Source of the DNA: Minisyncoccota bacterium
Lineage (GTDB): Bacteria > Patescibacteriota > Minisyncoccia > Phycocordibacterales > UBA9973
Assembly: GCA_017992485.1 (NCBI GenBank)
Contig: JAGOOL010000011.1
Coordinates: 7,602 to 16,114, forward strand
Length of the DNA stretch: 8,513 nucleotides
Reading direction: 5' to 3'
Positions 1 through 7,500 of this stretch are shown here, one piece after another. Position 1 is the first letter of the stretch. Each line of letters begins with the position of its first letter. The notes below the pieces were generated by a model. The model ran no database searches. It worked only from the letters and a program-made list of their open reading frames with translations, and was not told the origin of the DNA. Both the position numbers and the translations under genes were made by a program.

Positions 1-651
1 GGCAAAGTTATTGCTATTGAAAAAGATTCTGAACTTGTTATACAACTCAAAGAAACATTTTCTCGTGCAATCGAAGGTTTTCGACTCGACCTCATTGAAG
101 GTGATGTGCTTGATTTTGACCCGTCTGTCATGAGTTTTTATAAAAAAGAGTTGTCATACAAAGTCGTTGCCAATATCCCATACTACATTACAAATGCGAT
201 CATCAGACTTTTCCTCGAAACAAAAGCTCAGCCGGAACAAATGGTTCTCCTTATCCAAAAAGAAGTTGCTGAACGCATTCTCGCACGTGACGGCAAAGAA
301 AGTATTCTCTCAATTGCAGTCAAAGCATACGGAACACCAAAGATCGCAGCCAAAGTTCCAGCTGGTGCTTTCAATCCGCCACCTAAGGTTGATTCAGCCA
401 TTCTCGTCATCAGCGATATTTCCAAAAAACTCTTTGAGGCAATAGATGAGAAAGTATTTTTCAAAGCTGTTCGTGCCGGGTTTGCTCATAAACGCAAAAA
501 ACTCGCCGGCAATCTCACCGCTGTCTACAAAAAAGACATCATCAACACTGTTTTTGAAAAATTGAAATTCGCGCCTGATACTCGCGCCGAAGACATTACC
601 GTTAAAGATTGGAAAAAACTCGTGCAGGAACTTTCCAAGCTTTCAAAGTAA
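1..651 (+). CDS. rsmA: 16S rRNA (adenine1518-N6/adenine1519-N6)-dimethyltransferase RsmA, 5' part missing
   Basis: RsmA (KsgA) uses S-adenosylmethionine to dimethylate two adjacent adenines in the 3' terminal hairpin of 16S rRNA, late in assembly of the small ribosomal subunit. The frame is open from base 1, so the gene begins upstream. 216 residues are visible, against about 270 in E. coli KsgA. Counting from the first visible codon, residues 3-8 (VIAIEK) are the strand whose acidic residue binds the SAM ribose, and GDVLDFD near 31-37 is the next SAM-contacting motif. NIPYYI at 58-63 is the N-(I/L)-P-Y catalytic motif of N6-adenine methylases. FNPPPKVDS from 124 and KRKKLAGNL at 164-172 are characteristic of the family's C-terminal half. 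The glycine-rich motif I must lie just outside the window. The internal ATG at 106 is not a start, because conserved sequence precedes it. The assignment is firm. The gene shows no link to the envelope genes downstream, apart from a 24-base gap. Confidence 0.96.
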   Translation, partial: GKVIAIEKDSELVIQLKETFSRAIEGFRLDLIEGDVLDFDPSVMSFYKKELSYKVVANIPYYITNAIIRLFLETKAQPEQMVLLIQKEVAERILARDGKESILSIAVKAYGTPKIAAKVPAGAFNPPPKVDSAILVISDISKKLFEAIDEKVFFKAVRAGFAHKRKKLAGNLTAVYKKDIINTVFEKLKFAPDTRAEDITVKDWKKLVQELSKLSK

Positions 652-662
652 TTTAGATACGC

Positions 663-668
663 TATAAT
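663..668 (+). promoter_or_regulatory. Putative -10 box (TATAAT) of a leaderless transcript
   Basis: An exact TATAAT lies in the 24-base gap after rsmA, with seven bases between it and the ATG at 676. Normal sigma-70 geometry would start transcription at about 675-676, on or next to the A of the ATG, giving a leaderless mRNA. The -35 region is poor: TTTCAA at 641-646, with a 16-base spacer, matches TTGACA at three of six positions. The same arrangement recurs before 1930 and 4520, which strengthens the reading. Initiation has not been shown. Confidence 0.55.
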
Positions 669-675
669 AGAAAAC

Positions 676-1023
676 ATGAAATACCTTTTACTATCCGTTG
701 CAATGCTTGCTCTGTTTTCTTTGTTTGCAGCAAAGCAAACATCTGCCGCACCACTCACAAGACCTTTCGGCGGACAAGTATTTACAAACTTTGTTCCCGG
801 AGTTGTTTGTGCGCCGCCGGGAATGGGTCCTGTCTACCTCATGGGCCTCAATCCTCTCGATGCCGGACCATACTACACACCAGATCCGAAACGCACACCT
901 CGACCGGGTGGATACATTCTCGGCCTTTACTTTGCAATACCAAATCCGGGAGCCTGTTACACTGCCGCTTCTGGAGCTCCATATCCTGTCCGCCAGGTTA
1001 CTATCTACGGTGTCTCACGCTAA
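676..1023 (+). CDS. Small secreted Pro/Gly-rich protein with two cysteines
   Basis: The 115-residue product starts with a clear Sec signal peptide: Lys2, a hydrophobic core at about 4-19, and cleavage likely after Ala24 (TSA|AP). The roughly 91-residue mature protein is rich in Pro, Gly, Tyr and aromatic residues. It has just two cysteines, Cys45 and Cys94, which could form one disulfide outside the membrane. It opens with PFGGQVF and has short beta-prone stretches near 53-58, 80-86 and 105-112, ending in a Gly-Val-Ser-Arg tail. That suggests a small beta domain. There is no transmembrane segment after the signal, and no lipobox. The ATG at 676 is chosen because the signal peptide begins there and TATAAT lies seven bases upstream. 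The stop codon directly abuts the ATG of the next gene, so the two are probably co-transcribed. I do not recognise a named family. A role as a minor surface or pilus-like component of the locus is only a guess. The overlapping frames at 698 and 807 are shadows. Confidence 0.82.
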   Translation: MKYLLLSVAMLALFSLFAAKQTSAAPLTRPFGGQVFTNFVPGVVCAPPGMGPVYLMGLNPLDAGPYYTPDPKRTPRPGGYILGLYFAIPNPGACYTAASGAPYPVRQVTIYGVSR

Positions 1024-1926
1024 ATGAATAAAAAATATTTACCTAGTAAAAAATTCGTCAAAGTAACGCTGAGTGTATTGGTTGGTCTTTTCATCATATA
1101 TCTGGTGATACTTTACCGAAAAACCTACGTAACGCTAAAAAACCCTGAAATTACAACGTCTACTGTCAAAGTTCAAGAACTGATCGACAAAGATACAGAC
1201 GGCGACACGATAAAGGACTGGGAAGAAGTTCTCTGGGGAACAGATGTAAATAAAGTTGCTACATTTGACATGAACGATAGTACCTACGTCCAGAATAAGA
1301 GAAATGAACTTGCTACCGCCAATGGTATAGAGGGTAGCGGCACCCAAAACCTCAATGATACTGAGAAAATTGCCCAAGAATTCCTCGCTACCATCCTTAC
1401 CCTTAAAGAATCCGGCAATCTCAATACCTTCAACATCACGAATTTGGCTGAAAAGTTCAGTAAGGACATCGGCGCAAATGCAGTTCTTAAAACGACATAC
1501 AAAGATAGCGATCTCAAAAAGACAGGCGACACAGCGGCAAACAAAAAAGCGTACTACGACGCTCTCTCAAAAGCCATCACAGCAGCAAAAAAAGGTGGCC
1601 TTGGTAGTGAAATAAGTAGTATTGCGACCTATTTCTCAAGTGAAAGCACAGAAATTGCGCCATTTGCTCAACTTTCTGCAACATACACAACATTTACGAA
1701 GTCTCTCAAGGCAATAAGCGTACCGCCGAGCGCAGCCGTATTACACTTAGAACTCCTCAACGATAGCGACAATATGGCGACAATATTCAAGAATATTGCT
1801 GAAATTGACGATGACTCCATTATTGGCCTCGTCGCTATTGCGCAATTTGAAATTAATGAACCAAAAATGGAGAAGACGTTCACAGATTTAATCGCATACT
1901 TTAAGTCGAATGGTATAATCAAATAA
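1024..1926 (+). CDS. Single-pass membrane protein with a thrombospondin type 3-like calcium loop
   Basis: The 300-residue product has a basic N-terminus (Lys3, 4, 9, 10, 13) and one transmembrane helix at about 14-31. RK follows the helix and there is no cleavage site, so it is probably a signal anchor with the rest outside. A calcium-loop motif sits at 57-68 (DTDGDTIKDWEE): Asp57, Asp59, Asp61, Asp65 and Glu68 hold the ligand positions, and VLWGTD follows. This matches the bacterial thrombospondin type 3 pattern DxDGDGxxDxxE...GTD, with Thr62 in place of the usual Gly. A second repeat would be expected next, but residues 80-95 keep only Asp82, Asn84 and Asp85, so it looks degenerate. Residues 105-300 are mostly helical with no recognised domain. 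They include VPPS at 233-236 and a helical, acidic C-terminus. The ATG abuts the preceding TAA, and no Shine-Dalgarno is seen, so translation may be coupled to the upstream gene. A calcium-stabilised surface scaffold is the likely role, by inference. Confidence 0.86.
   Translation: MNKKYLPSKKFVKVTLSVLVGLFIIYLVILYRKTYVTLKNPEITTSTVKVQELIDKDTDGDTIKDWEEVLWGTDVNKVATFDMNDSTYVQNKRNELATANGIEGSGTQNLNDTEKIAQEFLATILTLKESGNLNTFNITNLAEKFSKDIGANAVLKTTYKDSDLKKTGDTAANKKAYYDALSKAITAAKKGGLGSEISSIATYFSSESTEIAPFAQLSATYTTFTKSLKAISVPPSAAVLHLELLNDSDNMATIFKNIAEIDDDSIIGLVAIAQFEINEPKMEKTFTDLIAYFKSNGIIK
1911..1919 (+). promoter_or_regulatory. Putative extended -10 promoter (TGG-TATAAT) inside the upstream gene's 3' end
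   Basis: TATAAT at 1914-1919 is preceded by TGG at 1911-1913, which fits an extended -10 element. That arrangement can dispense with a good -35, and none is seen: the hexamer at 17-base spacing matches three of six positions. The ATG at 1930 follows after ten bases. Predicted initiation near 1926 would leave a leader of about four bases. The element lies within the last codons of the 300-residue membrane protein gene, so it would add an internal promoter to the operon. Confidence 0.5.
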
Positions 1927-1929
1927 CAT

Positions 1930-4452
1930 ATGCGCACGTTTGCAAAAAAAAGTTTAGTTCTCCTTATCTGTCTTACTTTTGCTTTTAGTCCGGCCATGCC
2001 GACAACAAAAGTAGCACAAGCAAGTATCTTGAGCGACTACGGTGGGGAACTAGCTATCACCGCTCTCGGATGTAGCGGTGTTTTGGATACCGTAACTAGC
2101 GCACTCACTTCTATTACTAACAGTTTTACTAGTCAGTCTGTCCCTGTTTCTGATGGATCTACCCACTCAAAGGAAAGCTGTCTTGATGCTATCGCTTACA
2201 CAGCCGCAAAAATAGTCTTGGCAAAGATTACTGATTCAACTCTCAATTGGATTAACTCAGGATTTCAAGGATCTCCAACCTTCGTCCAAAACCCAAGTTC
2301 ATTTTTTACTAGTATTTCAGACGAAGAAGTTTCAACATTTACTGCCAAAATCGCATTTGATCCGGCTCGGTATCCTTTTGGTAGATTTGCAGCCCAAAAT
2401 ATCATCAACTCCATCCAAAATCAGCTCGATTACAATGCTTCAATCACGTCCGGCAACCTTTTAAACTACAACAATGACAACGTTTTGCCGTACAAACAGC
2501 GTTTTGATAATTTCACTGCAGACTTTCTCTATGGAGGTGGTTGGGATGGCTACTTGGCTGTCACACAAATCACCAATGCAAATCCATTTACGACATACAT
2601 TCAAAGCGTCAACAGGCTCGGTCCCGTGGTGAATAGTGCAAATCAACTTAGTAACCCAATCGCTGAAGTTACCGCAGAGCTGCAACAATCTGGTGGCTTT
2701 TTAGCTCTCAAAAAGTGTGTTGAACCGCTCGATTATGAATCAGAGAGAAGTGATACATCATTCACTCGTGCTCAAGCTATCGCCGTATCAAAGAATGATC
2801 CTAGTGGTTCCGATGCTCAAGCTGCAAAAGAATGGCTCCGCAAACACACATGTACTCGCTTTGAGACCAAAACACCCGGAACTGCAATTGCTCAGCAAAT
2901 GAATATTTCCCTCGGCACAAGCCAGAGACAACTCGAACTCGCTGATGAACTCAATGAAAGTATTTCAGCTGTCTTTGATGCACTCATCAAACAGCTCTTC
3001 AAGAAGGGTGTTTCATCACTCTCAGGTGACGATCCAGCTGGCTCGAATGTTGATGTTCTCGGTGGCTATGGAACGAACACAAACGGCTCCTCACTCAGCG
3101 GTACAAGCGGCACAGGAGTTGCCAATAACGACCAGTGGTACAACCAAAATAGAAACTTTGACCTCAAGGAGGCAATTGCTCCGGCCGGACTCATTAATGA
3201 TCCTGATTGTCTCTTTAGCTTTACAGTAGACACAGCTGGAACGATTCCCGCAGCAACAGTCCCAAGAAAAATCATTACCGGAAACATTGCAGACAAAAAT
3301 ATCCTGACAAATCCGGCATGTAATCAGGGTATCGCTATTATTCAAAAAGCATACGCTGAAGCAATTCGTTCTCAAGCAATAAAACTCCAAGAAGCAATAC
3401 GTTGGGTAAACTACGCCGACTACTGTATTCCTGGTCCTCGACCAGACTGGTATACAGCAGCTTCAGCTGCTGTGAGTGCTCTCCAAGAACGATTCTCCGA
3501 AATAAGTCAGGACACTGACGAGGAAGACCGTGCAAAAGATGCTTATCTAGAACTCAAATATTTCACAGGTTTTGCGGCTGACAATGGGGACACCGTTAAC
3601 TTGAGAAATTCTTCAAATGCCTACAACGCTATTTGGCAGACGCTTCGTGAAAATATCGGTGGTTGGGGATACAGAGAGCATATTGCAGACAGATATAGCG
3701 CAACAAACCCATCAATGCCTTCAGTAACACTCCTTGTTAACCAAGAATACAGCAGAAAAGCACAGTACCAAGCTATTATCGACCGAAGTGCGGACGCTGC
3801 CGCGGAAGCGGAGGCAATGTATTTGCGACTACAGAACATCTACAACAATATCCGTACTGGGGAAATACAGTTTGGCGTTGGAACTCCAACTGAAGACACT
3901 GCTGGTTTTAAACTATATATGGATAATCAGCTAAAAATCTTTTCTCGTCTCGTCTCACAGATGAAAACCATTGAAAGTATTGAGAATGTTGTTGCCGATT
4001 CATCTGTTGCAAATGACGAAATCGACTACCTTGCCAATCCTTCAACAGGCCTCATTAAACAATGCGTCACTGAAACAGTCGGTATGAGTAATGCGACTCG
4101 AACACGCCGCGCTTATGGAGAAACCAAGGCAGCATCAGCAGAATTCCAGATGTATGGTTGGCCAATCTCTCGAGCAGCACCACTGTCGTACGACCCACTC
4201 ATCGGTTACCAAAATCAACAGTCATTCTTGCCGGGTGTGAGCATCACCGCAGCAGGTGCAGCAGGACCAAACTCTATTTACATTGGCCACTATGTTAACA
4301 GCTGTCCAGTAAACACAGACCCTACTTACCCGAGCGTTCCTTTTGCACTTCGTCTCGACGGAAGAGCTTCCTATTCGGGATGCTTTGATGGCGATGGAGA
4401 TTTAACTACAAGTTACGGAGATCGTTTCGAAAGCCACATCAACTCTTACTAA
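1930..4452 (+). CDS. Large secreted cysteine-containing protein, Patescibacteria type IV secretion-locus type
   Basis: The 840-residue product has a Sec signal peptide: Arg2, Lys6, Lys7, a hydrophobic core at 8-22, and cleavage likely after Ala31 (AQA|S). Cys14 is not in a lipobox. No other membrane span is seen. The mature part has ten cysteines (48, 84, 263, 308, 427, 464, 499, 712, 792, 818), an even number suited to disulfides. Recognisable blocks are WINSGFQGSPTFV at 107-119 and KTPGTAIAQQ from 314, running into LADELNE. I recall similar blocks in large secreted proteins of CPR genomes near VirB6-like genes. A Gly/Ser/Thr/Asn linker at 378-400 splits the protein into two halves. A hydrophilic Ala/Glu-rich helix covers about 605-642. 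The C-terminus holds CFDGDGD at 818-824, a possible calcium site. Three bases separate the previous stop from this ATG, and the start is fixed by the signal peptide. Its function is unknown. An extracellular component of the neighbouring VirB6-like complex is the best inference; an adhesin is an alternative. Confidence 0.85.
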   Translation: MRTFAKKSLVLLICLTFAFSPAMPTTKVAQASILSDYGGELAITALGCSGVLDTVTSALTSITNSFTSQSVPVSDGSTHSKESCLDAIAYTAAKIVLAKITDSTLNWINSGFQGSPTFVQNPSSFFTSISDEEVSTFTAKIAFDPARYPFGRFAAQNIINSIQNQLDYNASITSGNLLNYNNDNVLPYKQRFDNFTADFLYGGGWDGYLAVTQITNANPFTTYIQSVNRLGPVVNSANQLSNPIAEVTAELQQSGGFLALKKCVEPLDYESERSDTSFTRAQAIAVSKNDPSGSDAQAAKEWLRKHTCTRFETKTPGTAIAQQMNISLGTSQRQLELADELNESISAVFDALIKQLFKKGVSSLSGDDPAGSNVDVLGGYGTNTNGSSLSGTSGTGVANNDQWYNQNRNFDLKEAIAPAGLINDPDCLFSFTVDTAGTIPAATVPRKIITGNIADKNILTNPACNQGIAIIQKAYAEAIRSQAIKLQEAIRWVNYADYCIPGPRPDWYTAASAAVSALQERFSEISQDTDEEDRAKDAYLELKYFTGFAADNGDTVNLRNSSNAYNAIWQTLRENIGGWGYREHIADRYSATNPSMPSVTLLVNQEYSRKAQYQAIIDRSADAAAEAEAMYLRLQNIYNNIRTGEIQFGVGTPTEDTAGFKLYMDNQLKIFSRLVSQMKTIESIENVVADSSVANDEIDYLANPSTGLIKQCVTETVGMSNATRTRRAYGETKAASAEFQMYGWPISRAAPLSYDPLIGYQNQQSFLPGVSITAAGAAGPNSIYIGHYVNSCPVNTDPTYPSVPFALRLDGRASYSGCFDGDGDLTTSYGDRFESHINSY

Positions 4453-4470
4453 AACCGCGTTTACTAACAA

Positions 4471-4489
4471 AATAAGTAGCAGGCTTATT
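4471..4489 (+). repeat. Short AT-rich inverted repeat in the 67-base intergenic gap
   Basis: AATAAG at 4471-4476 is complementary to CTTATT at 4484-4489 across a seven-base spacer. It lies 12 bases before the putative -10 at 4502, where a -35 element would sit. It is too weak and lacks the T-run of an intrinsic terminator. It could be an operator half-site pair or simple chance. The rest of the gap (4453-4519) shows no small gene or RNA. Confidence 0.2.
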
Positions 4490-4501
4490 CGTTATTTGAG
4501 G

Positions 4502-4507
4502 TATAAT
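4502..4507 (+). promoter_or_regulatory. Putative -10 box (TATAAT) for the VirB6-like gene
   Basis: An exact TATAAT lies 12 bases before the ATG at 4520. Predicted initiation at about 4514 would give a leader of roughly six bases. No convincing -35 hexamer is found at 16-18 bases upstream, and there is no TGn extension. Support comes mainly from the identical hexamer and near-identical spacing before the starts at 676 and 1930. Confidence 0.5.
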
Positions 4508-4519
4508 TAATGCCAAATA

Positions 4520-7500
4520 ATGACCGGGATGAGCAACAAGTTTGTAAAAGGTTTTTTTGGCACCGCTTTGTTATTGTCGGGGCTGTTATCTTTTACCCAA
4601 ATTGCGAAAGCACAAACTAATCCGTGGATAACAGGAAGTATTGAAGTTGAAAATACTTCTTTAAATCCAGCATCAAATGGTCTGCGTGTTGTGACCACTG
4701 TTAAAGTAAGTCCTCCTGCTATAGATTCAGATAGAAACGGTACGATTGAGAACACTAGTGATGAATTAAATGCTTGGGATTGGATTATAGGGGGAGCAGG
4801 AACCAAGACGGGAAATAATTACATAAATAATCAAGCTTTTTTCATAGACATATCGGCAGACCAGGATTTTGATACTGTTCTTATCCATCACCCCTTAGAT
4901 GTGACAGCGAATAATCTTAGATCAGTCCAAAGCGTAAATATTGCACCACCTACAGATACCGCTCTAAATCCAAGCACTGCATATTTTATTCGCATTATCG
5001 GTCTTGCTGAGGGCTCACTAGGGACACGAGTTCTTTATACTCAAACTTTTACAACCCAAGCTCCGGGAAACGATCTTACTAGTACCACTAACGGTGCGGG
5101 GACTAGCGGCAACCAAAATGTTGGTAATGGCTTGAACACAACAGCAGACGAGATTGATCCAAATACTGGTCTCCCTGAGTGTGGCATTATTTCTAGTGCA
5201 AAATTCTTCGGCTGTGTCGGACAGTTCATGTACTATGTTGTATTCGTGCCAACATCATGGGTAATGGTACTCGCTGGTGAAATCATGGACTTTGGTATTG
5301 GTTACTCTATTTCAAGTAGTTCGTATCCGGTGACCGGCCACAGCTTCGTCACTGATGGCTGGAGAATTATGCGCGACCTCGCCAACATTTTCTTCATTTT
5401 TATTTTGATCTACGTTGCAATCTCAACAATTCTCGGCCAAGACAAGAAAAAATTAATCGGCTGGGTCATTTTGGTTGCACTCATTATTAACTTCAGTCTT
5501 TTCCTTACAAAAGTTGTTGTCGACTTCGGCAACATTACCTCTCGCTTTTTCTATAACAATATTTCGATTTCAAATCCACAAACAGCTACGACAATCACCG
5601 GATCTGCTGGACACAAAAGTATTTCATACGGATTCGCATCTACATTCAATCCGGCAAAGCTTCTCGCTAATGCTAAACAATCTACGACAATTAATAGTGC
5701 CGGTGGCGTGATAGCAACAGGTATGTCGGACGAACAATTTGCCGGCTTTTATACAATCTTTGCCCTCGTTGGCGGAGTAGTAAACCTTGTTGCTGCTTTT
5801 GTTTTCTTTTCAATGGCTTGGCTCTTTATCGCTCGAACAATCGGCATTTGGCTTTCAATGATATTTGCTCCGCTCGCATTTCTGTCACTCACTCTTCCTG
5901 ATAAATGGAATCTCGCAGGTGCCGCCGGAGGTGGCGCAGGGAAGTATATGAAATTCGGTTCATGGTGGAGCAACCTTACATCTCTTGCTGTGATGCCGGC
6001 GATTGCCATGCTCATGATTTTCCTTATTCTGACATTCCTCAAATCAAACTTCCTCGGCAACATTCCAAACGAAACAACAACAGGACAATTTATCGGGGTT
6101 CTCTTGCCACTCATTATGGTGAGCTACCTTCTTTTGCAAACTAAAAAAACAGCTGAATCAATGGCCGGCGATTTCGGTGGAATGATGAGTAAAGCCGGCA
6201 ACTTTGTTGGAGGAGCTGCGCTTGGGCTTGCAACTGGAGGTACGGCACTGCTTGCAAGAAAGACGATTGGTGCGGGTGCAGCAAAAATTGCTGAAAGTAG
6301 ATGGGCGAAAAATGCGGCTTCAAAGTCTTGGGCTGGCGAAAAATTACTTAAAGGAACACGCTCAATTGGTAGTTCAAGCTTTGATGCACGCAATGTAAAA
6401 ATTGCCGGTAAAGACCTTGGTGGTGTTACCGGCTTCAAGGTTGGTAAATCAGATTCGAAGGGTTACATAAAAGATAAAGAAGATTACGAAAAAGAGAGAT
6501 CAAAGAAAAAAAGAGATTTTGCTAATAGTCTTGAAGCGACAGCTGAAGAGAAGACCAAGATGAAACAGCTTGAAAATGAAGCTAAAAGAAAAGAGTACTA
6601 TGCGAATCGCGCTGAGGTTGATCCATATACAGGTAAAATACCAACCCCAGCCGAAGCTAAGGCGGCAAAAGACAAGGCTACTGCCGAAAAAGCACGACTA
6701 GAAAGTGTTTATAAAAAGGGTCGCGAACAGTACGCACAGCGTGTTGAGAATGGAACAACCCTCGGAGACATGGCCTACAAAAAGACTAAAGATTTTGTTG
6801 ATAAAAACTTTCGTAAAAACAAAGAAGATCTTGAAGCCGAACTTTCAACAGCTGAGCAGGAGCTCAATGAATTAAAAAAGAGTCGAGTTAACTTAAGAGA
6901 TGCAAACAATAAAGAAATACCAAACAGTGCATCAATGAAAGATAGTAATGGAAACATTGTTACACAGGAGATGATTGATAAAGCGCAAGGCAAGGTAACA
7001 GATCTTAGTTATAAGATTTCAAGAAAGGAAACTGGCCAGGTTGGTACCTACGCAAATGAAACAGCCGAAGCAATTCGATCAGGAACAAAGGATAAAAAGA
7101 AAGCTAAGGATGGCGATTTCCAATCAGTCGTTGATGCCAACGAAGAAAGAACAAAGGAACAGATGAAAGAAAGTGAAGAGCGAATAAAGGAAATGATGGA
7201 AACGATGATGGGTAATCAGAGCGGTGGAGGAAAACAAGGAGGTGGAAATCAAGGCGGCGGTGGTAGTTCAGGTGGTGGCGGTGGCAACCAAGGAGGGGGC
7301 AACCAGGGAGGAAATCAAAGCGGGAATCAGAGTGGAAATAATCAAGGAGGGGGAAATAATCCAGGATACTACACAGGTACCAACGTCGGATTCAAGCCGC
7401 AGCCAAAAGCTCAGGCACAACAATCTAATCAACCAACAGCGAATGCGCCAATCGGATTTAGACCACAAGCAAATGCAAACTTCACCGGAGGTAACTACGG

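Noticed and set aside
698..1027. 109-residue frame overlapping the small secreted protein
   Set aside because: The 676 frame has a proper signal peptide and an upstream -10 box; this one has neither.
1960..1980. Lipoprotein signal at Cys14 of the 840-residue protein
   Set aside because: The preceding residues are L-L-I, and the position before the cysteine is not Gly, Ala or Ser; the AQA|S site at 31/32 is a better Sec cleavage site.
4471..4489. Intrinsic terminator after the 840-residue protein gene
   Set aside because: The stem is only six AT-rich pairs and no T-run follows, so it would not be expected to terminate transcription.
5749..6114. 121-residue antisense frame inside the membrane core
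   Set aside because: It lies wholly within the transmembrane-coding region of the VirB6-like gene and has no recognisable domain.
7211..7366. Possible CRISPR or tandem DNA repeat
   Set aside because: The units are degenerate, a few codons long, lack unique spacers and stay in the reading frame; this is a low-complexity protein tract.
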